Assembly: GCA_039808325.1 (NCBI GenBank)
Contig: JBDHSU010000031.1
Location: forward strand, 1 to 31,678
Source: JAFKKS01 sp039808325
GTDB lineage: Bacteria > Pseudomonadota > Alphaproteobacteria > Rhizobiales > Xanthobacteraceae
DNA: 31,678 bases
Direction of reading: 5' to 3'
In this document: piece after piece, positions 8,741 through 15,535 of the stretch
Numbering within the stretch: the stretch's first letter is position 1
How the letters are laid out: the number at the start of each line of letters is the position of its first letter
Translations under genes and position numbers: made by a program
Notes under the pieces: model-generated
Databases searched by the model: none
The model's input: only the letters and a program-made list of their open reading frames with translations
What the model was told of the DNA's origin: nothing

Positions 8741-9946
8741 GTGTCCCAGAATTCCTCACGCGTCGCCGGCCGCCATTTCCTCAATATCCCGGGCCCGACG
8801 CCCGTACCGGACCGCATCCTGCGCGCCATGGACATGCCGGTGCTCGACCATCGCGGACCCGAATTCGCCCGCCTCGGCAAGCGCGTGCTGGAAGGCATGA
8901 AGACGATCTTCAAGTGCGCCGGCCCGGTGATCATCTATCCGGCGTCGGGGACCGGCGCGTGGGAGGCGGCGCTGACCAACACGCTCTCGCCCGGCGACAA
9001 GGTATTGATGGTCGAAACCGGCCACTTCGCGACCTTATGGAAGAACATGGCGCTCAAGCTCGGGCTGGAGCCGGAATTCATCGCCACCGATTGGCGCACC
9101 GGCGCCGACCCGAAGCTGATCGAGGCGCGGCTGGGCGAGGACAAGGATCACGCGATCAAGGCGGTCTGCGTCGTGCATAACGAAACCTCGACCGGGTGCG
9201 TCACCCATGTCGGCGAGGTGCGCAAGGCGATCGACGCGGCCCAGCATCCGGCGATGCTGCTTGCGGACACGATTTCCTCGCTGGGCTCGATCGACTACCG
9301 CCACGACGAATGGGGTGTCGACGTCACCGTCGGCGGCTCGCAGAAGGGCTTGATGCTGCCGCCCGGGCTTTCGTTCAACGCACTGTCCGACAAGGCGATC
9401 GCCGCCGCCAAGAACGCGAGGCTGCCGAAGTCGTTCTGGGGCTGGGAGGAGATGATCGCCAACAACAAGAACGGCTTCTTCCCCTACACGCCGGCGACCA
9501 ACATGCTCTATGCGCTCGCCGAGGCGATCGACATGCTGCACGAAGAGGGACTCGAGAACGTCTTCGCCCGTCACGACCGGCATGCCGAGGCGACGCGGCG
9601 CGCCGCGAAGGCGTGGGGCCTGGAGATCTGGTGCCGCGAGCCGCGCGACTACTCCTCGTCGCTCACGACGCTGCTGCTGCCCGCGGGGCATGACGCGGAC
9701 GCGTTGCGCAAGACCGCGCTCGCGCATTTCGACGTGTCGCTCGGCACCGGGCTGTCAAAGCTGGCGGGCAAGGTGTTCCGCATCGGCCATCTCGGCGATA
9801 CCAACGACCTGACGATCATCGGCGCCCTCGCCGGGGTCGAGATGGGGCTGGGGCTCGCCGGCGTGCCGCATAAGAAGGGAGGCGTCCAGGCGGCGATGGA
9901 TTTCTTCGCCGCGGAGGCCAAGGCCAATACGCGGGCAGGAGCTTGA
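8741..9946 (+). CDS. Serine--glyoxylate aminotransferase-type class V aminotransferase
   Basis: A 401-residue PLP enzyme of the class V fold that likely transfers the amino group of serine (or alanine) to glyoxylate, giving glycine and hydroxypyruvate. Motifs include LNIPGPTPVP at the N-terminus, YPASGTGAWEAAL for the phosphate-binding turn, HNETSTG, the ADTISSLGS aspartate, and the Schiff-base lysine Lys202 in GGSQKGLMLPPG. Tryptophan and aromatic residues in WGWEEM are typical of serine-glyoxylate enzymes. The start is GTG at 8741 with a strong CCAGGAGGA site 7 nt upstream; the longer frame from 8642 would put the site inside the gene. It diverges from the FAD/Fe-S dehydrogenase. An alanine-glyoxylate or related specificity is the main alternative. 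Confidence 0.88.
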   Translation: MSQNSSRVAGRHFLNIPGPTPVPDRILRAMDMPVLDHRGPEFARLGKRVLEGMKTIFKCAGPVIIYPASGTGAWEAALTNTLSPGDKVLMVETGHFATLWKNMALKLGLEPEFIATDWRTGADPKLIEARLGEDKDHAIKAVCVVHNETSTGCVTHVGEVRKAIDAAQHPAMLLADTISSLGSIDYRHDEWGVDVTVGGSQKGLMLPPGLSFNALSDKAIAAAKNARLPKSFWGWEEMIANNKNGFFPYTPATNMLYALAEAIDMLHEEGLENVFARHDRHAEATRRAAKAWGLEIWCREPRDYSSSLTTLLLPAGHDADALRKTALAHFDVSLGTGLSKLAGKVFRIGHLGDTNDLTIIGALAGVEMGLGLAGVPHKKGGVQAAMDFFAAEAKANTRAGA

Positions 9947-9955
9947 CGCGGCCGG

Positions 9956-10102
9956 TCAGAGGCTCACGCCCCACAGGACAGCTAGCACAAGAGCGGCCAA
10001 CACCGTGCTGACCGCGAGTACAGCGAGGACGGGGCGTCCGAGGAAGCCTTGCCGGGCTTCCACGCCCGACTGGACGACTTTGCCGTCGGCGCGTTTTTCC
10101 AT
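9956..10102 (-). CDS. Small single-helix membrane protein, 48 residues
   Basis: An unnamed small protein with a polar N-terminal half (MEKRADGKVVQSGVEARQG) and one predicted membrane helix from about residue 25 to 46, rich in Leu, Val and Ala. The ATG at 10102 is preceded by GGAGGTG at ideal spacing, which supports real translation even though a longer open frame runs upstream to 10402. The VEARQG-GRPVL arrangement feels like short proteins I have seen in Bradyrhizobium-type genomes, but no function is known to me. It converges on the aminotransferase gene with only 9 nt between stops. Confidence 0.65.
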   Translation of the reverse strand: MEKRADGKVVQSGVEARQGFLGRPVLAVLAVSTVLAALVLAVLWGVSL

Positions 10103-10214
10103 TCCATCACCTCCGTCGTCTTGATTGCTCTTTAACAACCCGGGACGACGGAGGCGGGTTCCGGCGCGAGCCGGAATGACTTCGAAATTCAACTTGCCAG
10201 AGCGTTTTTGCTTT

Positions 10215-10550
10215 TTAGTAGCAGGGGACGGGCCGCATTCGTCCGTAAGGATCGCGTGCGTAGCATGGCTCTCCCGGCGGAGGCGGTGGGGGCGCCGAAG
10301 CTTCGGCCGCGCCGCCGACTGCGGCGCCGACCAAGCCTCCGGCAATGGCGCCGCCGGCGCTGCGTGTCGCAAGTCCGCCGATGGCGGCGCCGGTTGCGCC
10401 ACCCAGCAGCATGCCGTTCACCGGCGGCGGCTCGCGCGCCGTGCCGGCACATCCGGCCAGCAGCAGGGCAAGCGCGGCGAATGTCGCGATCCTTGGCATC
10501 GTGGCCTTGGGCGTCGTGGCCTTGGGCGTCGTGGCCTTGGCTTCGAGCAT
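10215..10550 (-). CDS. Glycine-zipper lipoprotein
   Basis: A 111-residue outer-envelope lipoprotein. The start is ATG 10550, with GAGGGG 5 nt upstream. Residues 1-20 are MLEAK followed by two ATTPK units and ATMPR, an odd polar extension before the hydrophobic signal segment (ATFAALALLLAGC), with lipobox LAGC and Cys34 as the lipidation site. The mature part has a glycine-zipper run (GATGAAIGGLATRSAGGAI, then GGLVGAAVGGAA), followed by a polyproline stretch and a C-terminal CYARDPYGRMRPVPCY with two cysteines. Glycine zippers insert into or line membranes. It lies 151 nt downstream of ecfG on the same strand and could be co-transcribed. The alternative start is Met18, which would give a conventional signal peptide. 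Confidence 0.8.
   Translation of the reverse strand: MLEAKATTPKATTPKATMPRIATFAALALLLAGCAGTAREPPPVNGMLLGGATGAAIGGLATRSAGGAIAGGLVGAAVGGAAEASAPPPPPPGEPCYARDPYGRMRPVPCY
10491..10550 (-). repeat. 15-bp tandem repeat in the lipoprotein leader
   Basis: Two identical 15-nt units (CTTGGGCGTCGTGGC on the plus strand) at 10506-10520 and 10521-10535 are flanked by diverged units at 10491-10505 and 10536-10550. They encode MLEAK-ATTPK-ATTPK-ATMPR. As whole codons they can expand or contract without breaking the frame. Confidence 0.8.
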
Positions 10551-10701
10551 GAGTTCCCCTCGTAGCGGCGCGGCGTGCGCCTGCGCGCACAAAGCACCGG
10601 AAAATGACGGCAACAAGGAGCTCACATCCACCCCGCGACCGGAATTCACAGCCTGTTCGGGGGAGCCCGCGCCGCGGAGAATTGCGTGCCCGAGGTGGCC
10701 G

Positions 10702-11247
10702 TCAGTTGCTGTCGGCCAGCACCGCGCGGGTCGTGTGGTCCGGCCCGAAATCCTCGGCGCCTTCGATCTGCATCAATTCGGCCAGCCGCCCGCGCGCCCG
10801 GTTGACGCGGCTCTTGATGGTGCCGACCGCGCAGCCACAGATTTCCGCCGCCTCTTCGTAGGAAAAGCCGGACGCCCCAACCAGGATCAGCGCCTCACGC
10901 TGGTCAGGCGGCAGTTTTCCGAGCGCGACGCGAAATTCCTCGAACTCGACGCGGCCGACCTGTTCCGGGTGCGACTTCAGGGAGTCGGCGTAGCTACCGT
11001 CGGTATCCTCGACCTCGCGCCGGCGCTTGCGGTACTCGGACCGGAAAAGATTGCGCAGGATAGTAAACAGCCACGCCGACATATTGGTGCCGGGCTGGAA
11101 GGAATGGATGTTGGCGAGCGCACGCAACATCGTCTCCTGCACGAGATCGTCCGCGCGATCCACGTTCCCGCTCAGCGAGATCGCGAAGGCGCGAAGGCTC
11201 GGCACGGCGGCCAGAACCGCATCGCGAACTGATGGGTCCAGCTTCAT
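10702..11247 (-). CDS. ecfG: General stress response sigma factor EcfG
   Basis: A 181-residue ECF sigma factor of the EcfG (ECF15) type that directs RNA polymerase to general stress promoters in alphaproteobacteria. Region 2 is seen as DRADDLVQETMLRAL and FQPGTNMSAWLFTILRNLF; region 4 as LPPDQREALILVGASGFSYE and VGTIKSRVNRARGRL. The identification rests on the sequence and on context: the NepR-like gene overlaps its start (TAATG), giving translational coupling, and phyR is divergent. In the known scheme NepR sequesters EcfG until phosphorylated PhyR takes NepR away. Both are probably expressed from the EcfG-type promoter at 11521-11545, which would make the circuit autoregulatory. Confidence 0.95.
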   Translation of the reverse strand: MKLDPSVRDAVLAAVPSLRAFAISLSGNVDRADDLVQETMLRALANIHSFQPGTNMSAWLFTILRNLFRSEYRKRRREVEDTDGSYADSLKSHPEQVGRVEFEEFRVALGKLPPDQREALILVGASGFSYEEAAEICGCAVGTIKSRVNRARGRLAELMQIEGAEDFGPDHTTRAVLADSN

Positions 11248-11459
11248 TAACGGCGCTCTCCATCGTCCTTGTCTTCCAAGCGGCGCAAGAGGTCGACGAA
11301 CCGGTCCGGGACGCCCTGATCAAGCACGCCGTCGTAGAGGGCACGGAGTTGCTCGCCTATTTTGGATTGGATTTCTCGTCCGAGACTGGCTTCGTTTTGC
11401 ACTGACCCAATTTCTGTTTTAGTCATCGATGTTCCACGTCGGACGGGCCTTTTATTCAT
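11247..11459 (-). CDS. nepR: Anti-sigma factor NepR
   Basis: A small (70-residue) anti-sigma factor that binds EcfG and is itself bound by phosphorylated PhyR. The core SLGREIQSKIGEQLRALYD followed by GVPDRFVDLLRRLED matches the two-helix NepR fold. I chose ATG 11459 (MNKRPVRR), which has GGTGG about 6 nt upstream. ATG 11426 (MTKTEIGS) is a serious alternative and would give a 59-residue protein; 11474 is unlikely because its Shine-Dalgarno spacing is about 1 nt. The stop TAA shares a base with the ecfG ATG. The upstream promoter-like site is of EcfG type. Confidence 0.93.
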   Translation of the reverse strand: MNKRPVRRGTSMTKTEIGSVQNEASLGREIQSKIGEQLRALYDGVLDQGVPDRFVDLLRRLEDKDDGERR

Positions 11460-11520
11460 CGCAATCCACCCCATCTCCCGCTGGACGCTACCCCGCGGGA
11501 CCCCTCGCCTAGCTGGTACA

Positions 11521-11545
11521 AACGCCTTGTTTAGCGCTTAGTTCC
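11521..11545 (-). promoter_or_regulatory. EcfG-type promoter for nepR-ecfG
   Basis: On the minus strand GGAAC (complement of 11541-11545) is followed after exactly 16 nt by CGTT (complement of 11521-11524), the textbook EcfG pattern. It lies about 60 nt ahead of the nepR start, so nepR-ecfG would be positively autoregulated. Confidence 0.85.
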
Positions 11546-11551
11546 TCGGAT

Positions 11552-11576
11552 GGAACCTCTATTTCGCTAAAATGTT
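11552..11576 (+). promoter_or_regulatory. EcfG-like promoter for phyR
   Basis: GGAAC at 11552-11556 is followed after 16 nt by TGTT at 11573-11576. The -35 is perfect, the -10 differs from CGTT at one base. It lies 28 nt before the phyR GTG and its -35 is separated by only 6 nt from the divergent -35 of nepR-ecfG, so the two would share a short bidirectional region. Confidence 0.65.
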
Positions 11577-11603
11577 ATAAGGAAAGCACAGGGAGCCAAA
11601 TAC

Positions 11604-12410
11604 GTGTCCGCAGCGCAAGCCGTCGCCCAGCACCTTCCGTTTCTTCGCCGTTATGCCCGCGCACTCAGTGGGAGCCAAAGTTCCGGTGACGCCTATGTTT
11701 CCGCGACCCTCGAGGGGGTGATCGCCGACCCGAAGGCGCTTGACGATCCGGCCGGGGCCCGGGTGGCCCTCTACCGCATCTTCACGTCGATCTGGAATTC
11801 GGTTTCGGTCAACGATTCGGCCGAGGCGGTGGACGCCGGCCTTCCCGCCGAACAGCGGCTCGGGCAGATTACGCCGCGGCCGCGCCAGGCCTTTTTGCTC
11901 GTTTCGCTCGAGGGCTTTTCGGAATCCGACGCGGCGAACATTCTCGGCACCGATATCGGCGGCGTCCGCCAACTCGTCGAAGAGGCGGGCCGCGAACTGG
12001 CGGCCGAAATTGCGACCGATGTCCTGATCATCGAAGACGAAACCTTCATCGCGATGGATCTCGAGGGGCTTGTGCAAAGCCTCGGCCATCGTGTCATCGG
12101 CGTCGCGCGGACGCATAGGGAGGCGCTGGCGCTGGGCAAGACCTCGCGTCCGGGCCTCATCCTGGCCGATATCCAACTGGCGGATGGAAGCTCCGGGCTC
12201 GACGCCGTCAACGACCTTCTGCGCACATTCGAGGTGCCGGTGATCTTCATCACCGCTTATCCGGAACGCTTCCTGACGGGCGAGCGGCCGGAGCCGGCGT
12301 TCCTGATCGCAAAGCCGTTCCAGCCGGCGACCGTCTCCGCCGTCATCAGCCAAGCTTTGTTCTTCGTGCGCAACGCCAAGCGCACGGTGCAGCACCGCGC
12401 CGCCGGCTAG
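11604..12410 (+). CDS. phyR: Anti-anti-sigma response regulator PhyR
   Basis: A 268-residue response regulator with an ECF-sigma-like N-terminal domain (about 1-135) and a C-terminal receiver domain (about 138-258). Phosphorylation at Asp189 (LILADIQ) would expose the sigma-like part so that it binds NepR. The receiver also has the acidic pair EDE (144-146), Thr217 in FITAYPERFL, and Lys237 in AKPF, consistent with the FAT-GUY-type receiver of this family. The start is GTG 11604 with GGGAG about 8 nt upstream. It diverges from nepR-ecfG and has its own EcfG-like promoter. The assignment is very secure. Its likely kinase partner is the HWE kinase 1.5 kb downstream. Confidence 0.96.
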   Translation: MSAAQAVAQHLPFLRRYARALSGSQSSGDAYVSATLEGVIADPKALDDPAGARVALYRIFTSIWNSVSVNDSAEAVDAGLPAEQRLGQITPRPRQAFLLVSLEGFSESDAANILGTDIGGVRQLVEEAGRELAAEIATDVLIIEDETFIAMDLEGLVQSLGHRVIGVARTHREALALGKTSRPGLILADIQLADGSSGLDAVNDLLRTFEVPVIFITAYPERFLTGERPEPAFLIAKPFQPATVSAVISQALFFVRNAKRTVQHRAAG

Positions 12411-12458
12411 GGTCTTATTCGACCGCGGTAACTGGAACCGCGCTGCGTATTGGTTTGA

Positions 12459-12553
12459 TCCCGATTTCCGAAGGCCGGTTTCGGGGATCGAGTTTAATAA
12501 ATTTGAGCGGGATGCGGGCGGAAAACCGTTCCACACTTTTCCGCACTCCGCTC
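12459..12553. repeat. Composite palindromic repeat, copy 2
   Basis: The second part (12505-12553) is a close copy of 5557-5607: GAGCGGGATGCGGGCGGAAA, then CCG(T/C)TCCACACTTTTCC, ending CTCCGCTC. It is preceded by a different imperfect stem-loop (GATCCCGATTTCC ... GGTTTCGGGGATC, 12459-12491), mirroring the two-part layout of copy 1. It lies between the convergent phyR and 12553-12996 genes and ends at the first base of the latter's stop codon complement. Confidence 0.75.
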
Positions 12554-12996
12554 TAGCCTTCCGCGGCACGCGTCTCGTCGTTGCCCGACGCTTCGGCTTC
12601 CGCCGGTGCGCGACGTTTGCGTCGGGGCGCGCGCGGCTTTTCACGCAAACTCTGCGCCAGTGTGTAACCGAGGTCGATCGCTTCTGCGATCAACTCGGTA
12701 CGCTCACCGCGCCGATCCGCCTCGTCCTTTTCTCGTTCCCGTTCCGCCGCGGGCTTGCGCTCGGCAAGCGCGAGAACGACGAACGCGATGACGATGACGA
12801 GAATGAATGCGCCCGCGATGGCGGCATGCGCGCCCGCCGGCCCGAACATTGGCTCCAGCGCATAGCGTGCGGCGGCCACACCCTCGATCAATGCGGCGAT
12901 CGAGCAGACCAATGCAATGGCGCCGACGATCACGCGCCGGCGCCACTTGCGAAAGACCTGATCGATAAACGCTATGGGAAGTTCGGTCAGCCGCAT
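12553..12996 (-). CDS. Hypothetical two-helix membrane protein
   Basis: A 147-residue protein of unknown function. Residues 1-20 carry MRLTELPIAFIDQVFRKWRR, then two hydrophobic segments at about 22-45 and 57-80 (HAAIAGAFILVIVIAFVVLA). After the second helix the chain is highly charged (AERKPAAEREREKDEADRRG), then a helical LIAEAIDLGYTLAQSL stretch, then basic clusters (RAPRRKRRAP). The layout, two helices with a long charged tail, loosely recalls phage-holin-like or DUF1469-like proteins, but I cannot place it. It ends 12 nt from the start side of the neighbouring DUF883-like gene (stop of that gene at 13009) and is probably its operon partner. Confidence 0.7.
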   Translation of the reverse strand: MRLTELPIAFIDQVFRKWRRRVIVGAIALVCSIAALIEGVAAARYALEPMFGPAGAHAAIAGAFILVIVIAFVVLALAERKPAAEREREKDEADRRGERTELIAEAIDLGYTLAQSLREKPRAPRRKRRAPAEAEASGNDETRAAEG

Positions 12997-13008
12997 GATG
13001 GGCTGAGC

Positions 13009-13464
13009 TTAGCGTCTTCGTGCGGGCGAGGCATCCCTTGTCGATCCTGCAATTCCGGCGAGAAAGCCCAAGCCGAGCGCAAGCGCCACCGTCATGAACG
13101 GGCGGCGTTCGACCTCCTCGCTGACGCGGCGCAGCGCGGACGTGCCGAGCTTTGCGACACCGGTCACCGTGTCGCTGCGGTCGCGGACGCGATGTGCGAA
13201 ATCACTCAGGCCGTCCGCGACCATCGTGCCGACCTGGTCGGTGGCGCGGGACACGAACTGGTTGACCTGGCCGGACGCGGCGGAAACCGAGCGCCGGATC
13301 GAGGAATCGCTGGTGAGATTGGCGATGCGCGCCTCAAGCGTCCGGATCATCTCTTCCAGATGGCTGATTTCGGTGGGTTGGGCGCGACGTTTGGTGCGGC
13401 GCTTGGCCGGCGCGCGGCGGCGCTTCGTGGCAGGGGACGCGGCGGTACGTTCAACCTGGGACAT
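13009..13464 (-). CDS. DUF883/ElaB-like membrane-anchored protein
   Basis: A 151-residue protein with a very basic N-terminus (residues 12-30, SPATKRRRAPAKRRTKRR), a helical acidic-basic middle (about 33-115, with SHLEEMIRTLEARIANL), and a single C-terminal hydrophobic helix preceded by RRP (VERRPFMTVALALGLGFLAG, about 118-140). This order is that of the DUF883 ElaB/YqjD family, whose members are tail-anchored inner-membrane proteins, several linked to stationary phase and ribosomes in E. coli. The Lys/Arg tract could bind nucleic acid or ribosomes. It lies 12 nt upstream of the two-helix protein gene and shares the stress locus. Family placement is by layout, not by alignment. Confidence 0.7.
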   Translation of the reverse strand: MSQVERTAASPATKRRRAPAKRRTKRRAQPTEISHLEEMIRTLEARIANLTSDSSIRRSVSAASGQVNQFVSRATDQVGTMVADGLSDFAHRVRDRSDTVTGVAKLGTSALRRVSEEVERRPFMTVALALGLGFLAGIAGSTRDASPARRR

Positions 13465-13927
13465 GAAAACCCTCTGTGCTCGCGCGGCCTTCCGCGCTCG
13501 GTCAGTGGCCTAACCCGCTTCCCCGCAAATGGTTTCGCGCATTGAAAAATTTGCCGCGGGCGTCCATCTATCAGCCGGGCAGGCGCTCGTTTTCCCCGTT
13601 TCCTCCCGTCGGAGCGGATTTGAAATCGGCTGGCGAAACGCAAGAAGGCGTAGCCGGCCCTGAGCCAACTACGCCAACTTGACCGGCCGAGCACGAGGGG
13701 AGGGGGTGGTGGCCGGTTGTAGGGTCAATTCATGTGGGTGTTCCCGGTTCCTGGGCGGGACATAAAAATTAGGGTATTCCCATTCAGAAGCAGAACGTGG
13801 CGCGAACTATTTGCCGACGCGCCGTGTTGGTCGGTGGCGAATGATATCTCGCGCCGACGTCCCACGGCGAGGCTCTGTCTTTCGTCGCAATGACGCTATC
13901 GTTCCAACGGGATTATCCCAGCCGGCC
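13465..13927. other. 463-nt intergenic region with inverted repeats, no gene recognised
   Basis: Between the DUF883-like gene (leftward) and the HWE kinase (rightward). It holds an inverted repeat GGCGTAG (13647-13653) / CTACGCC (13669-13675) and an outer pair TTGACC / GGTCAA at about 13679-13727, and an AT-richer patch at 13761-13790 that could be a promoter. I found no GGAAC-N16-CGTT match on either strand. An in-frame upward extension of the kinase frame to 13811 is possible but unsupported. Confidence 0.6.
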
Positions 13928-15427
13928 ATGTCCACATCCCCCACGCCTCAGGATCTCAAGCAAGCCAACGAGCGGTTGAGCCGCGAGGTCGCCGCGCATG
14001 AGGCCACCTTGCGCGAGCTGGAAGCGGTTCGGCGCGATCTCGAACTGCGGGTGAGCGAACGCACGAAAGAACTGAGCCTCGTCAAGGCGCGGTTCGAGAC
14101 GGCGCTTCGCGGCGCCAAGGTGCATGTGTTCTCGCAGGATCGCGATCTTCGTTACACCTGGGCCTATGCGCCGCATGGCGTCGAAACCGGCGACGATATG
14201 GTCGGACTGACCGACGAGGAACTGCTTCCGGAGGTCGATCGTGAATCCGTGATCGCGATCAAGCGCTCGGTGCTCGAAACGGGAAAGCCGTCGAGCTGCG
14301 AGGTCTCTTATCCGCTACCGCAAGGCCGTGCGCTGGTTTCCCTTCACATCGATCCGACCTACGGCGTGGACGGCACGGTCGATGGCATCATGTGCGCGGC
14401 CATCGACATCTCGCGCACGCGGTCGCTCGAGACCGAGCAGCGGCGGCTCGCGGAGGAATTGGGGGCTGCTCTGCAGCGTTACGACACGGCGCTGCGTGGT
14501 GCGAAAGTCATTGTGTTCACGCACGACAAGGACATGCGCTACACATCGATCAGCAACAATTTTCTCGGCCGCTCGATCGATGATATCGTTGGACGGTCCG
14601 ACCGCGAGATTCTTCCGGCCTCGAACCTGGCGGCGATCGCCGCGCTCAAGCAGAGCGCGTTCGATACGGGTGAGGCGAAGGACGGCGAGTTTCATCTGAA
14701 AAACGGCGGGACCGACCTCTGGTTCGACCTTCACGTCGAACCGTTGCGCGATCTCATCGGGCGGATCGTCGGATTGACCGGGGCAGCCGTCGATATCACC
14801 GATCGCAAGGAGGGCGAGGCGCATCTGCGCATGCTGATGCGGGAACTCACGCATCGCTCGAAAAACCTGCTCGCCGTCATCCAGGCGATGGCGCGGCAGA
14901 CAGCGCGCCACACGGGAACGATCGAAAGCTTTCTCGATCAGTTCGGGGCGCGGTTGCAGGCGCTGGCGATGTCGCACGATCTGCTGGTCGAGGAAAGCTG
15001 GCATGGGGCCTCGCTCGGCGAACTCGTGCGCTCGCAACTGGGGCATCATCTCGACGGCGCGGCGACGCAGATCTCGATCAAGGGGCCTCCGGTCCTGCTC
15101 AAACCCGAGGCGGCGCAGGGCCTCGGATTGGCGCTGCATGAGCTTGCGACCAACGCGCTCAAATACGGGGCTCTCTCCACGCCGGAGGGCAAAGTCTCGA
15201 TCTCATGGCGGCGCATGAAGGCTTCCGACGGTCACGGCGTCGAAGTCATCTGGAAAGAGAGCCTCGGACCGAAGGTGGCGGAGCCCGCGCAGCGCGGTTT
15301 CGGCAGTCTGGTAATCGAGAGGCATCTGGCCCGGTCGCTGGATTCGGAGGTTGCTTTGTCCTTCGAGCCCGAAGGCGTGAGGTGCCGCATCATAATACCG
15401 ATTACGCAATTTCTTGCCGGCCGCTAG
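13928..15427 (+). CDS. Tandem-PAS HWE-family sensor histidine kinase (candidate PhyR kinase)
   Basis: A soluble 499-residue kinase. A coiled-coil (about 8-55, LKQANERLSREVAAHEATLR and on) is followed by two related PAS domains (about 57-170 and 185-300), both starting with ALRGAKV and containing VF-D-D-RYT. The HWE core follows: phospho-acceptor His309 in RELTHRSKNLL, an N-box with HELATNALKYGALS, the WKE signature near 441, and a G-box RGFGSLVIERHL. It has no membrane helix, so it senses a cytosolic signal. In the general stress response HWE/HisKA2 kinases phosphorylate PhyR, and it lies in the phyR locus; that pairing is inference. The start is ATG 13928 (MSTSPTP) by family feel; a longer frame starts at 13811. 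Confidence 0.88.
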   Translation: MSTSPTPQDLKQANERLSREVAAHEATLRELEAVRRDLELRVSERTKELSLVKARFETALRGAKVHVFSQDRDLRYTWAYAPHGVETGDDMVGLTDEELLPEVDRESVIAIKRSVLETGKPSSCEVSYPLPQGRALVSLHIDPTYGVDGTVDGIMCAAIDISRTRSLETEQRRLAEELGAALQRYDTALRGAKVIVFTHDKDMRYTSISNNFLGRSIDDIVGRSDREILPASNLAAIAALKQSAFDTGEAKDGEFHLKNGGTDLWFDLHVEPLRDLIGRIVGLTGAAVDITDRKEGEAHLRMLMRELTHRSKNLLAVIQAMARQTARHTGTIESFLDQFGARLQALAMSHDLLVEESWHGASLGELVRSQLGHHLDGAATQISIKGPPVLLKPEAAQGLGLALHELATNALKYGALSTPEGKVSISWRRMKASDGHGVEVIWKESLGPKVAEPAQRGFGSLVIERHLARSLDSEVALSFEPEGVRCRIIIPITQFLAGR

Positions 15428-15445
15428 CGATTAGGAACCTCTCAG

Positions 15446-15470
15446 GGAACCAGCGCGGCGCAAGGGCGTT
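15446..15470 (+). promoter_or_regulatory. EcfG-type promoter for the small secreted protein
   Basis: GGAAC at 15446-15450, exactly 16 nt, then CGTT at 15467-15470: a perfect match to the pattern seen for nepR-ecfG. It begins 18 nt after the kinase stop and 90 nt before the GTG start of the secreted protein gene. A second GGAAC (15434-15438) lies 12 nt upstream without a matching CGTT. Confidence 0.75.
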
Positions 15471-15535
15471 ATCCGGCCAATCCAGTTCTTCCTGTCGGCG
15501 CTTGGCGACCGACCAAATGCGTAGGGGAGGCTCCC

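Noticed and set aside
13465..13927. EcfG-type promoter for the DUF883-like gene or for the kinase
   Set aside because: I looked for GGAAC then CGTT at 16-17 nt on both strands. GGAAC occurs on the minus strand near 13739-13751, but no CGTT follows at the right distance.
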